Made by a program: the position numbers and the translations under genes | Assembly (NCBI GenBank): GCA_937868765.1 | Contig: CALMNL010000004.1 | Coordinates: forward strand, 818,749-882,748 | Length of the DNA: 64,000 nt | Reading direction: 5' to 3' | Source: an uncultured Desulfatitalea sp. | GTDB taxonomy: Bacteria; Desulfobacterota; Desulfobacteria; Desulfobacterales; Desulfosarcinaceae | Shown: positions 41,511 to 50,180 of the stretch, one piece after another | Position numbering within the stretch: the first letter of the stretch is position 1 | Layout of the letters: every line of letters starts with the position of its first letter | The notes under the pieces: generated by a model | What the model was told of the DNA's origin: nothing | The model's input: the letters and a program-made list of their open reading frames with translations, nothing else | Databases searched by the model: none

Positions 41511-43400
41511 TCACATCACCCGCCCATGGCGATCGAAATCGAGGGCCAACATGGCTTTTTCCGCTTCATTGAGAAAATCCACCGACATAATCTCCACTGG
41601 TTCCGGCTCCTGATGGGTGGGCACGATGGTCAAACTGACCCAGGTGGCCGGGTCCTGGCCGAAAGTGACCACGCACAGCCGGTCGCATTGGGCCGCCTGG
41701 TAAGCCGGCGATTTTATCCACTTCATGATGAAATGGGTGAAACCGCCATAACGGGCGGCATACCAATCGGCCGCACCGCTGATGGCCACCGGCAGCGAGC
41801 ACACCAGATAAAAACTTTTGCCCTGCACGATGGGCGCACAATATTGATCGCCGCCTTCCTCGGTTTTCTTTAGGTTTTGATGCGCCTTGGCCGCAATCAG
41901 GGCCAACGTGTCGTAGCTGAAATATTTGCCGGCGAATACCCGGTACTTGGGCCCCATGGCGTGCAGTTGCAGCAGGTGGCTCTGCATGCAGGTGATCAGC
42001 CCCCGCTCGCCCTCGTCGCCGTTGAGGTCGATGATCATGGTGGAGCCCGACTCCGGACCTTCCAGGGCGGTCATGGAGACCATCATCGTCTCGCCGAAGG
42101 GAATCTGATCCGGAAGGACGAATTTAAAGGCGAAGGTGGCCAGGGTGATGCGGTCGCCGCTTTTGAGGCGCACCGGCATGTTGGCGTCCAATTTGCGGTC
42201 ATTGAGCCGGGTGCCGTTGGTGCTGCGCTGGTCCTCCAGGTAAAAGACCATGTTTTTGCACTCGATGGTGGCGTGGAAGCTGGAAATGGTCGGCTTGGGA
42301 ATGGCGATGTCGTTGCGGGCATCCCGGCCGATGGTGGTGCGGGGTTTGAGGATCTCGATCACCGGCGTGCCCTGGCCCAGTATACCATCCAGATCTTCCA
42401 GGTGGGCTTCAGGTTGCTTGGGCGGCGCCGGGGCGGAGGGTGCCGCCGCCTTTCTCCGGTAGGCGATCATGGTCAACACGATGGCCGCGGCGATGAGGGG
42501 TACGACCAGGCCCAGGGTCAGAAAATACCAGAGCCCCCCCGGCCCCGTGGCGGGGACCTGACCGACCGGCACACTGGTCGCTGCGGGCTGCGGCGGGGCG
42601 CTCTGGCCCGCAGCCGCGGCGCCGGGCCTGCCCGGGACCGCCGGTCCGGACGCCGGGGCGATCGACGCCACCGGTGTCGGCGCCGCATCCAGGGGCGGCG
42701 TCAGACGGCTGAGAATGTTGTCCAGCACCGTCGATATCTCCGGTGCGGTATAAGTACGGTAATATTCACCGCCCGTTCGTGTGGCCAGCGCCTGGATCAG
42801 AATGAAATCGGCCGCTTCGGTGAGGGCGATGCCGAAGATGCGCACACCCAGGGATTTGCATTCAGCGGTCAGATCCTGTTTGAGCCACTGGTTCAACTCC
42901 TGGTCTTTGCGGGCGTTGCCCGTATCCACGATGCCGTCGGTGATGAAAACGATGCCCCGCCGGGCTTCGGTCCGGCCGTTGACTTTGAGCTCGTAAAGCG
43001 CCCGCTCGATGCCCACGGCGCTGTTGGTGTATCGCCCCTTGTAGTCGATTTTGGCCAGCGCGGCCACGAACCGCTCCTGGGCCTCGCCGGGTGGTCTCAA
43101 CGCCAGCGGTTCGAGCAGGCGGGAGCTCTGGTCGAAAAGCACCATCCCCACCCGGGCCTGGTCGGGCAGATGGCGCACAAAGCTTTCGAGCACTTTGCCG
43201 GTAATGAACTCCGGGTCGTTCTTGCGCATGCTGCCGGAGTTGTCGATGACGAAGATCAAATCCACGGGCGGCGCCGGGACGGGCTGGGCCAGGGCGGGAA
43301 CCCCCGCCATGATCAGCTGGATAGCGATCAGAAGGCCGGCCCACAGCCCGAGGGCCCAAACGCGTCTGGCTCCATTCGAGGCTAAACTCCCGGCGGTCAT
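41511..43400 (-). CDS. VWA-TM-FHA domain protein
   Basis: 629 residues. Signal peptide or anchor to about residue 38, then a von Willebrand A domain with an intact MIDAS: DLIFVIDNSGSMRKND (DxSxS, about 47-62) and later FITDGIVDTG. A Pro/Ala linker, a transmembrane helix (about 285-312), and a cytoplasmic FHA domain follow: TTIGRDARNDIAIPKPTISSFHATIECKN...DQRSTNGTRLNDR (about 355-405). The last 190 residues have no recognised fold. FHA binds phosphothreonine, so it may join external adhesion or metal sensing to Ser/Thr kinase signalling; none is encoded nearby. Coupled to a PilZ gene. Confidence 0.85.
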   Translation of the reverse strand: MTAGSLASNGARRVWALGLWAGLLIAIQLIMAGVPALAQPVPAPPVDLIFVIDNSGSMRKNDPEFITGKVLESFVRHLPDQARVGMVLFDQSSRLLEPLALRPPGEAQERFVAALAKIDYKGRYTNSAVGIERALYELKVNGRTEARRGIVFITDGIVDTGNARKDQELNQWLKQDLTAECKSLGVRIFGIALTEAADFILIQALATRTGGEYYRTYTAPEISTVLDNILSRLTPPLDAAPTPVASIAPASGPAVPGRPGAAAAGQSAPPQPAATSVPVGQVPATGPGGLWYFLTLGLVVPLIAAAIVLTMIAYRRKAAAPSAPAPPKQPEAHLEDLDGILGQGTPVIEILKPRTTIGRDARNDIAIPKPTISSFHATIECKNMVFYLEDQRSTNGTRLNDRKLDANMPVRLKSGDRITLATFAFKFVLPDQIPFGETMMVSMTALEGPESGSTMIIDLNGDEGERGLITCMQSHLLQLHAMGPKYRVFAGKYFSYDTLALIAAKAHQNLKKTEEGGDQYCAPIVQGKSFYLVCSLPVAISGAADWYAARYGGFTHFIMKWIKSPAYQAAQCDRLCVVTFGQDPATWVSLTIVPTHQEPEPVEIMSVDFLNEAEKAMLALDFDRHGRVM

Positions 43401-43643
43401 GGATTGTCCCTGTTGGTTATGATTTAGGTGAGCGCTGGAACAGCTTGTCCAGGACAGTTACTAAACCAACACCCCACCAGGGTCAAGTCCCCTGGCCGTG
43501 GCGGCGCACCGTTTCCCTTGGGATGGCGCTCGATTTTTTCGATGGAAAAGTTGATGGTTAAGGTTTAAGGTCAGATCTCGATCGGGATTCATCAACCTGA
43601 AACTTGCAGACACCCACTTTCGTCTCGCTTGATTGCGCCGTCC

Positions 43644-44987
43644 ATGAACCCACAAAGCGATCCGCACACCATGCCGTCCCATGCGCGCCTGGCCGCTTTC
43701 TTCGCGCCGTTGGCCCTGCAGTCGGCTTCCCAGGGTTTGACCTATCCATTGGTAGCCATGGTGGCCTCCCGGGGAGAGGGGGGCACGCTGAACCTGGCGG
43801 GCCTGGCCCAATCCAACTCCATCCTGTTCATGCTCGGCACCCTGGGCTTCGGCTTGGTGGCCACCGGCATGGTCTTCGGCAAAACCCGGGAAGGATTCGC
43901 CCGGTTCCGCACGGTCGCCATGCGCCTGGGGGCGGCGGTGGTGCTCATACAAGCCCTCTTGTGCCTGCCGCCGCTGGCGCGCCTGTTGCTGGAACATTTG
44001 ATCGGGCTGCCGGCCTCAATCGCCCGGCCGGCCCATACCACCCTGCTGGCCAGCGTGCCCCTGCAGTTCCTGTTCTTCCTGCGCATTCCCTACCAGGTGA
44101 GCATGTACAATGGCTTGGCCTCGGGCCGGGCCAGCCTGGCGACCCTGGCGCGCATCGTCATCACGGTGCTGCTGGCGCCGGTCTTCTGCGCCCTGGGCGC
44201 CGTGGGACCGGTGTGGGCCGTGGTGTGTCTCTCCCTGCCGGTGGCCGCGGAGGTGGCGGCCTCGGCCCTGCTGGCCGCGCCCTTCATGGCGGCCCTCCCC
44301 CCGGCCGAAAATACCCCGCCCCGCAAGATGGAGCTTTTCTGGTTCAATCTGCCACTTTCGGTGGGCGGGTACCTGCTTTCGCTGGTGGGCATTTTGCTGG
44401 GTGCATTCATCGCCCGCGCCGACGCCCCCGAACGCATGCTGCCGGCCTACTACCTGGCCCTGGGATTGGCCACCCCCGTGGCTTTCGGCGCCACCCGCCT
44501 CCAGGAGGTAGTGCTTTCCTTTCATCCGCCCGGAAGCAAAGAGCACCGCACCATCGTTTTTGCCCTCATGGCCGGCGCAATCCTTGGGATGCTGCCTTTG
44601 ATATTCATTCTGCCCGGCCCGGCCGAGTTCTACTATGTGCGCCTACAGAACCTGGCACCGGCCGACCTGCCCATCGTGCGTCTGACCGCCCTGGGGCTGG
44701 TGGCCTTTCCCATCACCGTGGCCCTGCGCGCCCAGGGCGAGGGGTTGGCCGGCGTGGCCCGCAAACCCATGACCGTCATCGCCGGCCAGGCCGCCTTCCT
44801 GGCCACCGTGCTGATCAGCAGCGCCGTTGCTCTGGCAATGGGAACGCCTGGCAACTGGATCGGCCCCCTGGGCCTGTGCCTGGGCAACCTGGTCTCCACC
44901 GCCATGGTGCGGCTGCAGCTGAACCGATTCAGGCGCCAGGAGCGCCCTGTGCCCGGCACCGCCACCACCTGCGGGCAGAGCCGCTGA
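43644..44987 (+). CDS. MOP-superfamily-like multidrug/flippase membrane protein
   Basis: About 447 residues with 10-12 hydrophobic segments. The start is ATG 43644 (MNPQSDPH); a second ATG 27 bases on (MPSHARL) is possible and neither has a good ribosome-binding site. The pattern FAPLALQSASQGLTYPLVAMVASRG and ARIVITVLLAPVFCALGAVGPVWAVV resembles the MATE/MurJ/ANK group of the MOP exporters, but I cannot assign a subfamily. Transport substrate unknown. It is convergent with the next gene. Confidence 0.68.
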   Translation: MNPQSDPHTMPSHARLAAFFAPLALQSASQGLTYPLVAMVASRGEGGTLNLAGLAQSNSILFMLGTLGFGLVATGMVFGKTREGFARFRTVAMRLGAAVVLIQALLCLPPLARLLLEHLIGLPASIARPAHTTLLASVPLQFLFFLRIPYQVSMYNGLASGRASLATLARIVITVLLAPVFCALGAVGPVWAVVCLSLPVAAEVAASALLAAPFMAALPPAENTPPRKMELFWFNLPLSVGGYLLSLVGILLGAFIARADAPERMLPAYYLALGLATPVAFGATRLQEVVLSFHPPGSKEHRTIVFALMAGAILGMLPLIFILPGPAEFYYVRLQNLAPADLPIVRLTALGLVAFPITVALRAQGEGLAGVARKPMTVIAGQAAFLATVLISSAVALAMGTPGNWIGPLGLCLGNLVSTAMVRLQLNRFRRQERPVPGTATTCGQSR

Positions 44988-45074
44988 GGATCGTTCTGAA
45001 TCGCCGGCACCTCCGATCGGAAGGTGTTCCGGACCTGTCTGCCGGTACCGCAGCACCGGGCATGCATCCGGGAT

Positions 45075-45962
45075 TTAATGATACTTGCTTTGCAGGGCCA
45101 CCAGTTGGGTCAGATAGCGCTGCCGGTAGAGAAGACCTTTCTGGTTGTTGATGTCGTAGAAGAGGTAATCCAGGTGCGGCCGGATGTCCAGGCCGTATGA
45201 GTTTAACTGGGTGTCGTTGGCCTTGTCTATCACCAGCAGGGCGTAGTAGTTGATCAGCATCCGCAGTTTGCTGTCCCGGCGCAGAAGATAGCTGCGACCG
45301 CCCAGGCTGTTGAGAAAGTAGCAGGCATATTGATACAGGGCTTTGAGCTTGGCTGGCTCGGTGGCCCCTCCTTCCCCGGCATTGCAGAGGGTCAACCAAC
45401 TATACAGAACGGCCATGGCCGGCTCGACCACCGCTGCTTCCTTGGTGAGCACCTCCTTGATCTGGAGAATGCGCTCCTTGCCCAGGACGCGGTACAGATG
45501 GGTCATGTTTCGCGTCAGGCTGTAGAGGTTTTCCAACTCACCCACATTCACCGGCGGGTTGTCCGCCAGCTTCTTGAAGACATCTTCGAACAGATCCTCT
45601 GCGCGGATCTCTTCGCCCGGCCAATAGCCTTTGCTGTCCAGATACTGAAAGAAGGCCACGGCCTGGGCCGTGATCTTTTTGCAGTCCACCGTCTCGCCCG
45701 GAAGTGCCGCGGCCGTTCCCTTTTCGATGCCGAAAGCCCGGGACAAGTCGCCCTTGTACTGCTGGGCCAGCGGTCCCAGTTCGGTGTTGAGCCGCTGAAC
45801 TTCAGCTTCCAGTTGGGCCACGCGGTCCGCACAGCGATCTTTCTCCTGCTGGACGGCGGTTTCGACGCCCCGGGCATGCCAACGGCCGACCCAATAGTAG
45901 CCAAGCAGCCCCAGGCCGATAATGGCAAAGGCAATTACCAATGTTCGAACGGTTTTGTCCAT
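45075..45962 (-). CDS. Membrane-anchored coiled-coil protein of unknown function
   Basis: 295 residues from ATG 45962 (MDKTVRT) with a GGGGGG stretch upstream; GTG at 45968 is an alternative. One N-terminal transmembrane helix (about 8-27), a short coiled coil (VQQEKDRCADRVAQLEAEVQRLNTEL region, about 38-65), then a helical domain with no family I recognise: LDSKGYWPGEEIRAEDLFEDVFKKL, NYYALLVIDKANDTQLNSYG. It lies divergent from the aminopeptidase gene. Confidence 0.65.
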   Translation of the reverse strand: MDKTVRTLVIAFAIIGLGLLGYYWVGRWHARGVETAVQQEKDRCADRVAQLEAEVQRLNTELGPLAQQYKGDLSRAFGIEKGTAAALPGETVDCKKITAQAVAFFQYLDSKGYWPGEEIRAEDLFEDVFKKLADNPPVNVGELENLYSLTRNMTHLYRVLGKERILQIKEVLTKEAAVVEPAMAVLYSWLTLCNAGEGGATEPAKLKALYQYACYFLNSLGGRSYLLRRDSKLRMLINYYALLVIDKANDTQLNSYGLDIRPHLDYLFYDINNQKGLLYRQRYLTQLVALQSKYH

Positions 45963-46191
45963 GCGCACCCCCCAGTCCCATGCTCAGCCCGTCATAATAT
46001 GGCATGATTACGACAAAAAACTCGATTCAACATACGCCACCCCCCGCGGGTTTGCAAGGGGAAGATCCATTGTTAAAATAACAGTTGAAAGTTGCGTGCA
46101 TGACCGGCTAACTTCTGAATCGATCAGCGCCTCAACCTTCACGCTTTCCACCTTCAACCACCTTTTTGCTTCGTTGATGAAAGGTTCGCCC

Positions 46192-48714
46192 ATGCCCACT
46201 ATTCACCCCATTCGTTACGCCATCCACATCACCCCGGATCTGGAGCAGTATCGCTTCGACGGGCAGGTGACCATCGAACTTACCGCCGACCAGCCGGTGG
46301 ACGCCGTCCCCCTGAACCTGCTGGAACTGGCCGTCTGGAAATGCCGGCTGCGCGATGGCGAAAACTGGGCCGACCTGGCTTTCGCCGTGGACCCGGCCAA
46401 GGAGAGTCTGACGATCCGACTGCCGGCGCCGCGCAGCGGCCGATTCGAGCTGTGCATCGACTACCAGGGCATGATCAATGACAAGATGGCCGGCTTCTAC
46501 CGCAGCCAGACCAGCCACGACGGCCGCACCTTCCGCCTGGCCGTCACCCAATTCCAGGAGAGTTCGGCCCGCCAGGCTTTCCCCTGCATGGATCATCCCC
46601 TGCACAAGGCCGTCTTCGAACTGACCTTGACCGTGCCGGCCCATCTCACGGCCCTGGCCAACACGCTGCCGGTGAGCGAGGAGCGCCTCGCGGACGGCCG
46701 CAAGCGCGTCACCTTCGGCCCCACGCCGATCATGTCCACCTACCTGCTCTTCTTCGGCGTAGCCGAATTCGAGCTGGCCCTGGACGACGAAGACCCGCGT
46801 GTGCGTCTGGCCCATCTGCCGGGCATGGCCCACACCGCCGGTTTGGGCCTGGCCTTCGGCCGCAAGGCGTTGCGCTACTGCGAGGAGTATTACGCCATCC
46901 CATACCCGCTGCCCAAGATGGATCTCATCGCCGTCCCCGACTTTGCTTTCGGCGCCATGGAGAACTGGGGCGCCATCACCTTCCGGGAGAATTTGCTGCT
47001 GCACTTTCCGGAGTTGACCAGCAAGGCCGGCATCGAGCGCATCTGCGAAGTGATCGCCCACGAGATCGCCCACCAGTGGTTCGGGAACCTCGTGACCCCC
47101 TCCGACTGGAAGTACCTGTGGCTCAATGAGAGCTTCGCCACCTACTTCGGTTTCGGCGTGGTGGCCCACTACCATCCCGACTGGGGCGTCTGGGACCAGT
47201 TTCTGCTCACCGAAACCGCCACGGCCCTGGTTCGCGACGGACTGCGCGACACCATCGCCATCGAGATCCCCGGCGGCGAACATGTGGTGATCAACTCCAG
47301 CACCGCGCCGATCATCTACAATAAAGGCGGCAGCATTCTGCGCATGATCCAGGGCTACATCGGCGTCGACGCCTACCAGAAGGGGGTGCGCGGCTATCTG
47401 GAAAAACACCGCTACGCCTGTGCCGAAAGCCGCCATCTGTGGGAAGCCTTCGAACAGGCCTCGGCCCAGCCCATCACGGCCATGATGCAAAGCTGGATCG
47501 GGCAACCCGGCCACCCCCTGATCACGGCCGAGCGCCGGGAAACCACGCTGACCCTGCGCCAGAAGCGCTTCACCTATCTCGAAATGCCCGGCGAACAGAG
47601 CTGGATCGTGCCCCTCACCCTGACCACCTGGGACGCCGACGGCCGGAAACAGACCCGTTCCCTGATGATGCAGGATCTCGCCACCACGGTGACACTGCCA
47701 CCCGGTACCGTGGCCTACAAGCTCAACAACGACCAAACCGGTTTCTATCGGGTGGACTATCAGGATGCCGACAATCTGGCGGCGCTGGGCAGGCATGCCG
47801 CCGAAGGCGCCCTGGGCCCCGAGGACCGTTGGGGGCTGCAGAACGATCTCTATGCCCTGGTGCGCCAGGGCCGAATCCCTCTGGCCGAATACCACTCCTT
47901 CTTGCAGAAGTACTACCTGGAGGAGGACGCCTTCCTGCCCCTGGCCAGCATCGGCGGCCATCTGTTCCAAGCCATGCTGGTGGCTCCGGAAGCCAGCCGC
48001 GCGCTCATCTCTGCGCTGGGAAGGGAGCTGGCGGCAAAGGTGCTGGGGCGCATCGGGCTGCAGCCGGTGGAGGGCGAGTCCCATACCACCGCCATCCTGC
48101 GCGACCAGCTGTTGTGGCAGGGGGCGGTCTGGGGCTTGAAAAGCGCCCTGGATTTCGGCGAGGAACAGTTCGGGCGCCTCACCGCCGGCCAGGCGGTACA
48201 TGCGGACATCGCCAAGGCAGTGATGCAGATCGGCGCCTGGACCCAGGGGGGCCCGGCCCTGGCCTGGTTCCGCCAGCGCTATGCGGTGTCCCCCAGCGAA
48301 CACGACCGGCTCAATATCCTGGCGGGACTGGGCGCCTTCCAGACATGGGCGCTCACCGCCGAGGCCCTGGCCTTCTGCTTTGCGGGGGTGCCGCCGCGCA
48401 ACCGCTTCATGCCCATCGTGGCCGCGGCCGCCAATCCTGTGGTCCAACCCCACCTATGGGACTGGTATCGGAACTCGCTTTCCGCCCTGGAGAATTTCCA
48501 CCCCCTGCTCTACGAACGGGTGATCACGGCCATCGTGCCTTCGGCCGGGCTGGATCGGGAAGAAAAAGTGCAGCGCTTCTTCGAGGACTACCTCCAGCGC
48601 CATCCCAACCTGGCCGACGCGGTGCGCCTGGCCCAGGAGCACCTTGCGATCAACCGCCGCATGCGCACAGCCTCGATCTCGGCCCACGCTTCGATCGATT
48701 GCGATCGGGACTGA
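46192..48714 (+). CDS. M1-family zinc aminopeptidase
   Basis: 840 residues from ATG 46192 (MPTIHPIRYAIHIT), with AAAGG 7 bases upstream; the frame is open further but the added residues look non-coding. N-terminal beta-sandwich, then exopeptidase motif GAMENWGAITF (about 259-269), zinc site HEIAHQWFGNLVTP (about 297-310) and the third ligand Glu in LWLNESFATYF 18 residues on. The C-terminal ERAP1-like helical domain (from about 510) is complete. Removes N-terminal residues from peptides in the cytoplasm; no signal peptide. Divergent neighbour of unknown function. Confidence 0.93.
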   Translation: MPTIHPIRYAIHITPDLEQYRFDGQVTIELTADQPVDAVPLNLLELAVWKCRLRDGENWADLAFAVDPAKESLTIRLPAPRSGRFELCIDYQGMINDKMAGFYRSQTSHDGRTFRLAVTQFQESSARQAFPCMDHPLHKAVFELTLTVPAHLTALANTLPVSEERLADGRKRVTFGPTPIMSTYLLFFGVAEFELALDDEDPRVRLAHLPGMAHTAGLGLAFGRKALRYCEEYYAIPYPLPKMDLIAVPDFAFGAMENWGAITFRENLLLHFPELTSKAGIERICEVIAHEIAHQWFGNLVTPSDWKYLWLNESFATYFGFGVVAHYHPDWGVWDQFLLTETATALVRDGLRDTIAIEIPGGEHVVINSSTAPIIYNKGGSILRMIQGYIGVDAYQKGVRGYLEKHRYACAESRHLWEAFEQASAQPITAMMQSWIGQPGHPLITAERRETTLTLRQKRFTYLEMPGEQSWIVPLTLTTWDADGRKQTRSLMMQDLATTVTLPPGTVAYKLNNDQTGFYRVDYQDADNLAALGRHAAEGALGPEDRWGLQNDLYALVRQGRIPLAEYHSFLQKYYLEEDAFLPLASIGGHLFQAMLVAPEASRALISALGRELAAKVLGRIGLQPVEGESHTTAILRDQLLWQGAVWGLKSALDFGEEQFGRLTAGQAVHADIAKAVMQIGAWTQGGPALAWFRQRYAVSPSEHDRLNILAGLGAFQTWALTAEALAFCFAGVPPRNRFMPIVAAAANPVVQPHLWDWYRNSLSALENFHPLLYERVITAIVPSAGLDREEKVQRFFEDYLQRHPNLADAVRLAQEHLAINRRMRTASISAHASIDCDRD

Positions 48715-48737
48715 TCCGCGAGAGAGGATTTAATTTC

Positions 48738-50180
48738 CTACTCCAGCTGATATTTTTTCAGCCTGTGGCGCAGGGTGTTGCGGCTGATGCCGAGCATTCT
48801 GGCGGCCTTGACCTGGTTGTGGCCACTGTCTTCCAGGGCCTGACGAATGATTGTCTCCTCTACCAATTCGATGATGTTGGCGTGAACATCGTGTTTGGAG
48901 AGGCGCACGATCTCCGGCAGCAAGGCTTGAAGCTTTTCTTTTAACTGATTCATCAAATGCGGCCGACTCTCGGCAGGAGCCGGGATTTCCCTGGAAGCCT
49001 CCGCCAATTCGATATGGGTTGGGGAGAGCACTTCCCCGTCGCATAGGATTACGGCCCGACGGATGCAGTTTTCCAGTTCGCGGACATTCCCCGGCCAGGC
49101 ATACTGCCGGAACATGTCCAGGACGGCTTCGGAGACATGGTGAATCGGTTTGGCGTATTCACGGCTGAAGCGCTGCACGAAACAATCCACCAGATCGGGA
49201 ATATCTTCGATTCTCTCCCTGAGCGGCGGCATATGAATGGTGATGACCTTCAAGCGCCAGAATAAATCCTCGCGAAAACGGCCGCTGAGCACTTCCCCGG
49301 CAAGGTCCTTGTTGGTGGCGGCGATGATGCGGGCGTCCACGCGCAGGGTCTCTTTTCCGCCCACCCGCTCGAACTCGCCCTCCTGCAATACACGCAGCAG
49401 CTTGGCCTGCAGGGCCATCGACATGTCGCCGATTTCGTCCAGAAAACAAGTGCCGCCGTCGCAGCGCTCGATCTTGCCCAATTTGAGGCGTTGCGCCCCG
49501 GTGAAGGCACCCGGCTCATAACCGAACAATTCGCTTTCGAATAGATTTTCCGGGATAGCCGCGCAATTGATCGCCATGAAAGGACCTTCTTTGCGGCGGC
49601 TGTGGTGATAGATCGCCTTGGCCGCCATTTCCTTGCCGGTCCCGCTTTCCCCGGTGATCAAAACGGAGACATCCTTTTCGGCGACCCGGCCGATGATTTT
49701 ATAGACGGCCTGCATGCTCTTGCTCCGGCCGATGATTCGAATCACGCCTTTCGGGGCAGGGATCGGGGCTTGCGCCCCGGCAGCGGCATCGGGCAGATGC
49801 ACCACTTCCTGCATGCGCTGATTGAGTTCCAGGGCTTCGGCGACGATGCGGCTGAGTTCTTCGCGTTCAAACGGTTTGTTCAGATAATCGTAAGCCCCCC
49901 GCTTCATGGCTTCGATGGCGGTATCGGTGTTGCCGTAGGCGGTCATGATGATGACCGGCGTGTTCACTTGCGCGGCCTTGATCTGCTTTAAGGTGTCCAG
50001 GCCGTTAAGCTCCGGCATTTTGTAGTCCAACAGAATCAGATCGAAACGTTTACGGGAAATCGCTTCCATGGCCGCCCGGCCGTTCAAGCAAGCGGTGACC
50101 GCGTATCCCTTTCGCTTAAAGAAGCGACTGAGGAAGTGATTCAAACCCTCGTCATCATCGATCAGCAGTATCTCTTCCAT
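48738..50180 (-). CDS. NtrC-family sigma-54-dependent response regulator
   Basis: 480 residues. Receiver with LIDDDE, phospho-Asp in LILLDYKMP (about residue 51), MTAYGN and NKPFE. AAA+ domain with Walker A GESGTGKE, GAFTGA and GGTCFLDEIG. Fis HTH NQVKAARMLGISRNTLRHRLKKYQL at the C-terminus. The start overlaps the end of the upstream histidine kinase gene by 26 bases, so the two form a cognate pair. Likely targets are within the same leftward cluster or elsewhere. Confidence 0.94.
   Translation of the reverse strand: MEEILLIDDDEGLNHFLSRFFKRKGYAVTACLNGRAAMEAISRKRFDLILLDYKMPELNGLDTLKQIKAAQVNTPVIIMTAYGNTDTAIEAMKRGAYDYLNKPFEREELSRIVAEALELNQRMQEVVHLPDAAAGAQAPIPAPKGVIRIIGRSKSMQAVYKIIGRVAEKDVSVLITGESGTGKEMAAKAIYHHSRRKEGPFMAINCAAIPENLFESELFGYEPGAFTGAQRLKLGKIERCDGGTCFLDEIGDMSMALQAKLLRVLQEGEFERVGGKETLRVDARIIAATNKDLAGEVLSGRFREDLFWRLKVITIHMPPLRERIEDIPDLVDCFVQRFSREYAKPIHHVSEAVLDMFRQYAWPGNVRELENCIRRAVILCDGEVLSPTHIELAEASREIPAPAESRPHLMNQLKEKLQALLPEIVRLSKHDVHANIIELVEETIIRQALEDSGHNQVKAARMLGISRNTLRHRLKKYQLE

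Noticed and set aside
46132-48453. 773-codon minus-strand frame opposite the M1 aminopeptidase
   Set aside because: The plus-strand frame has GAMEN and HExxH motifs; the opposite product is a compositionally biased shadow.
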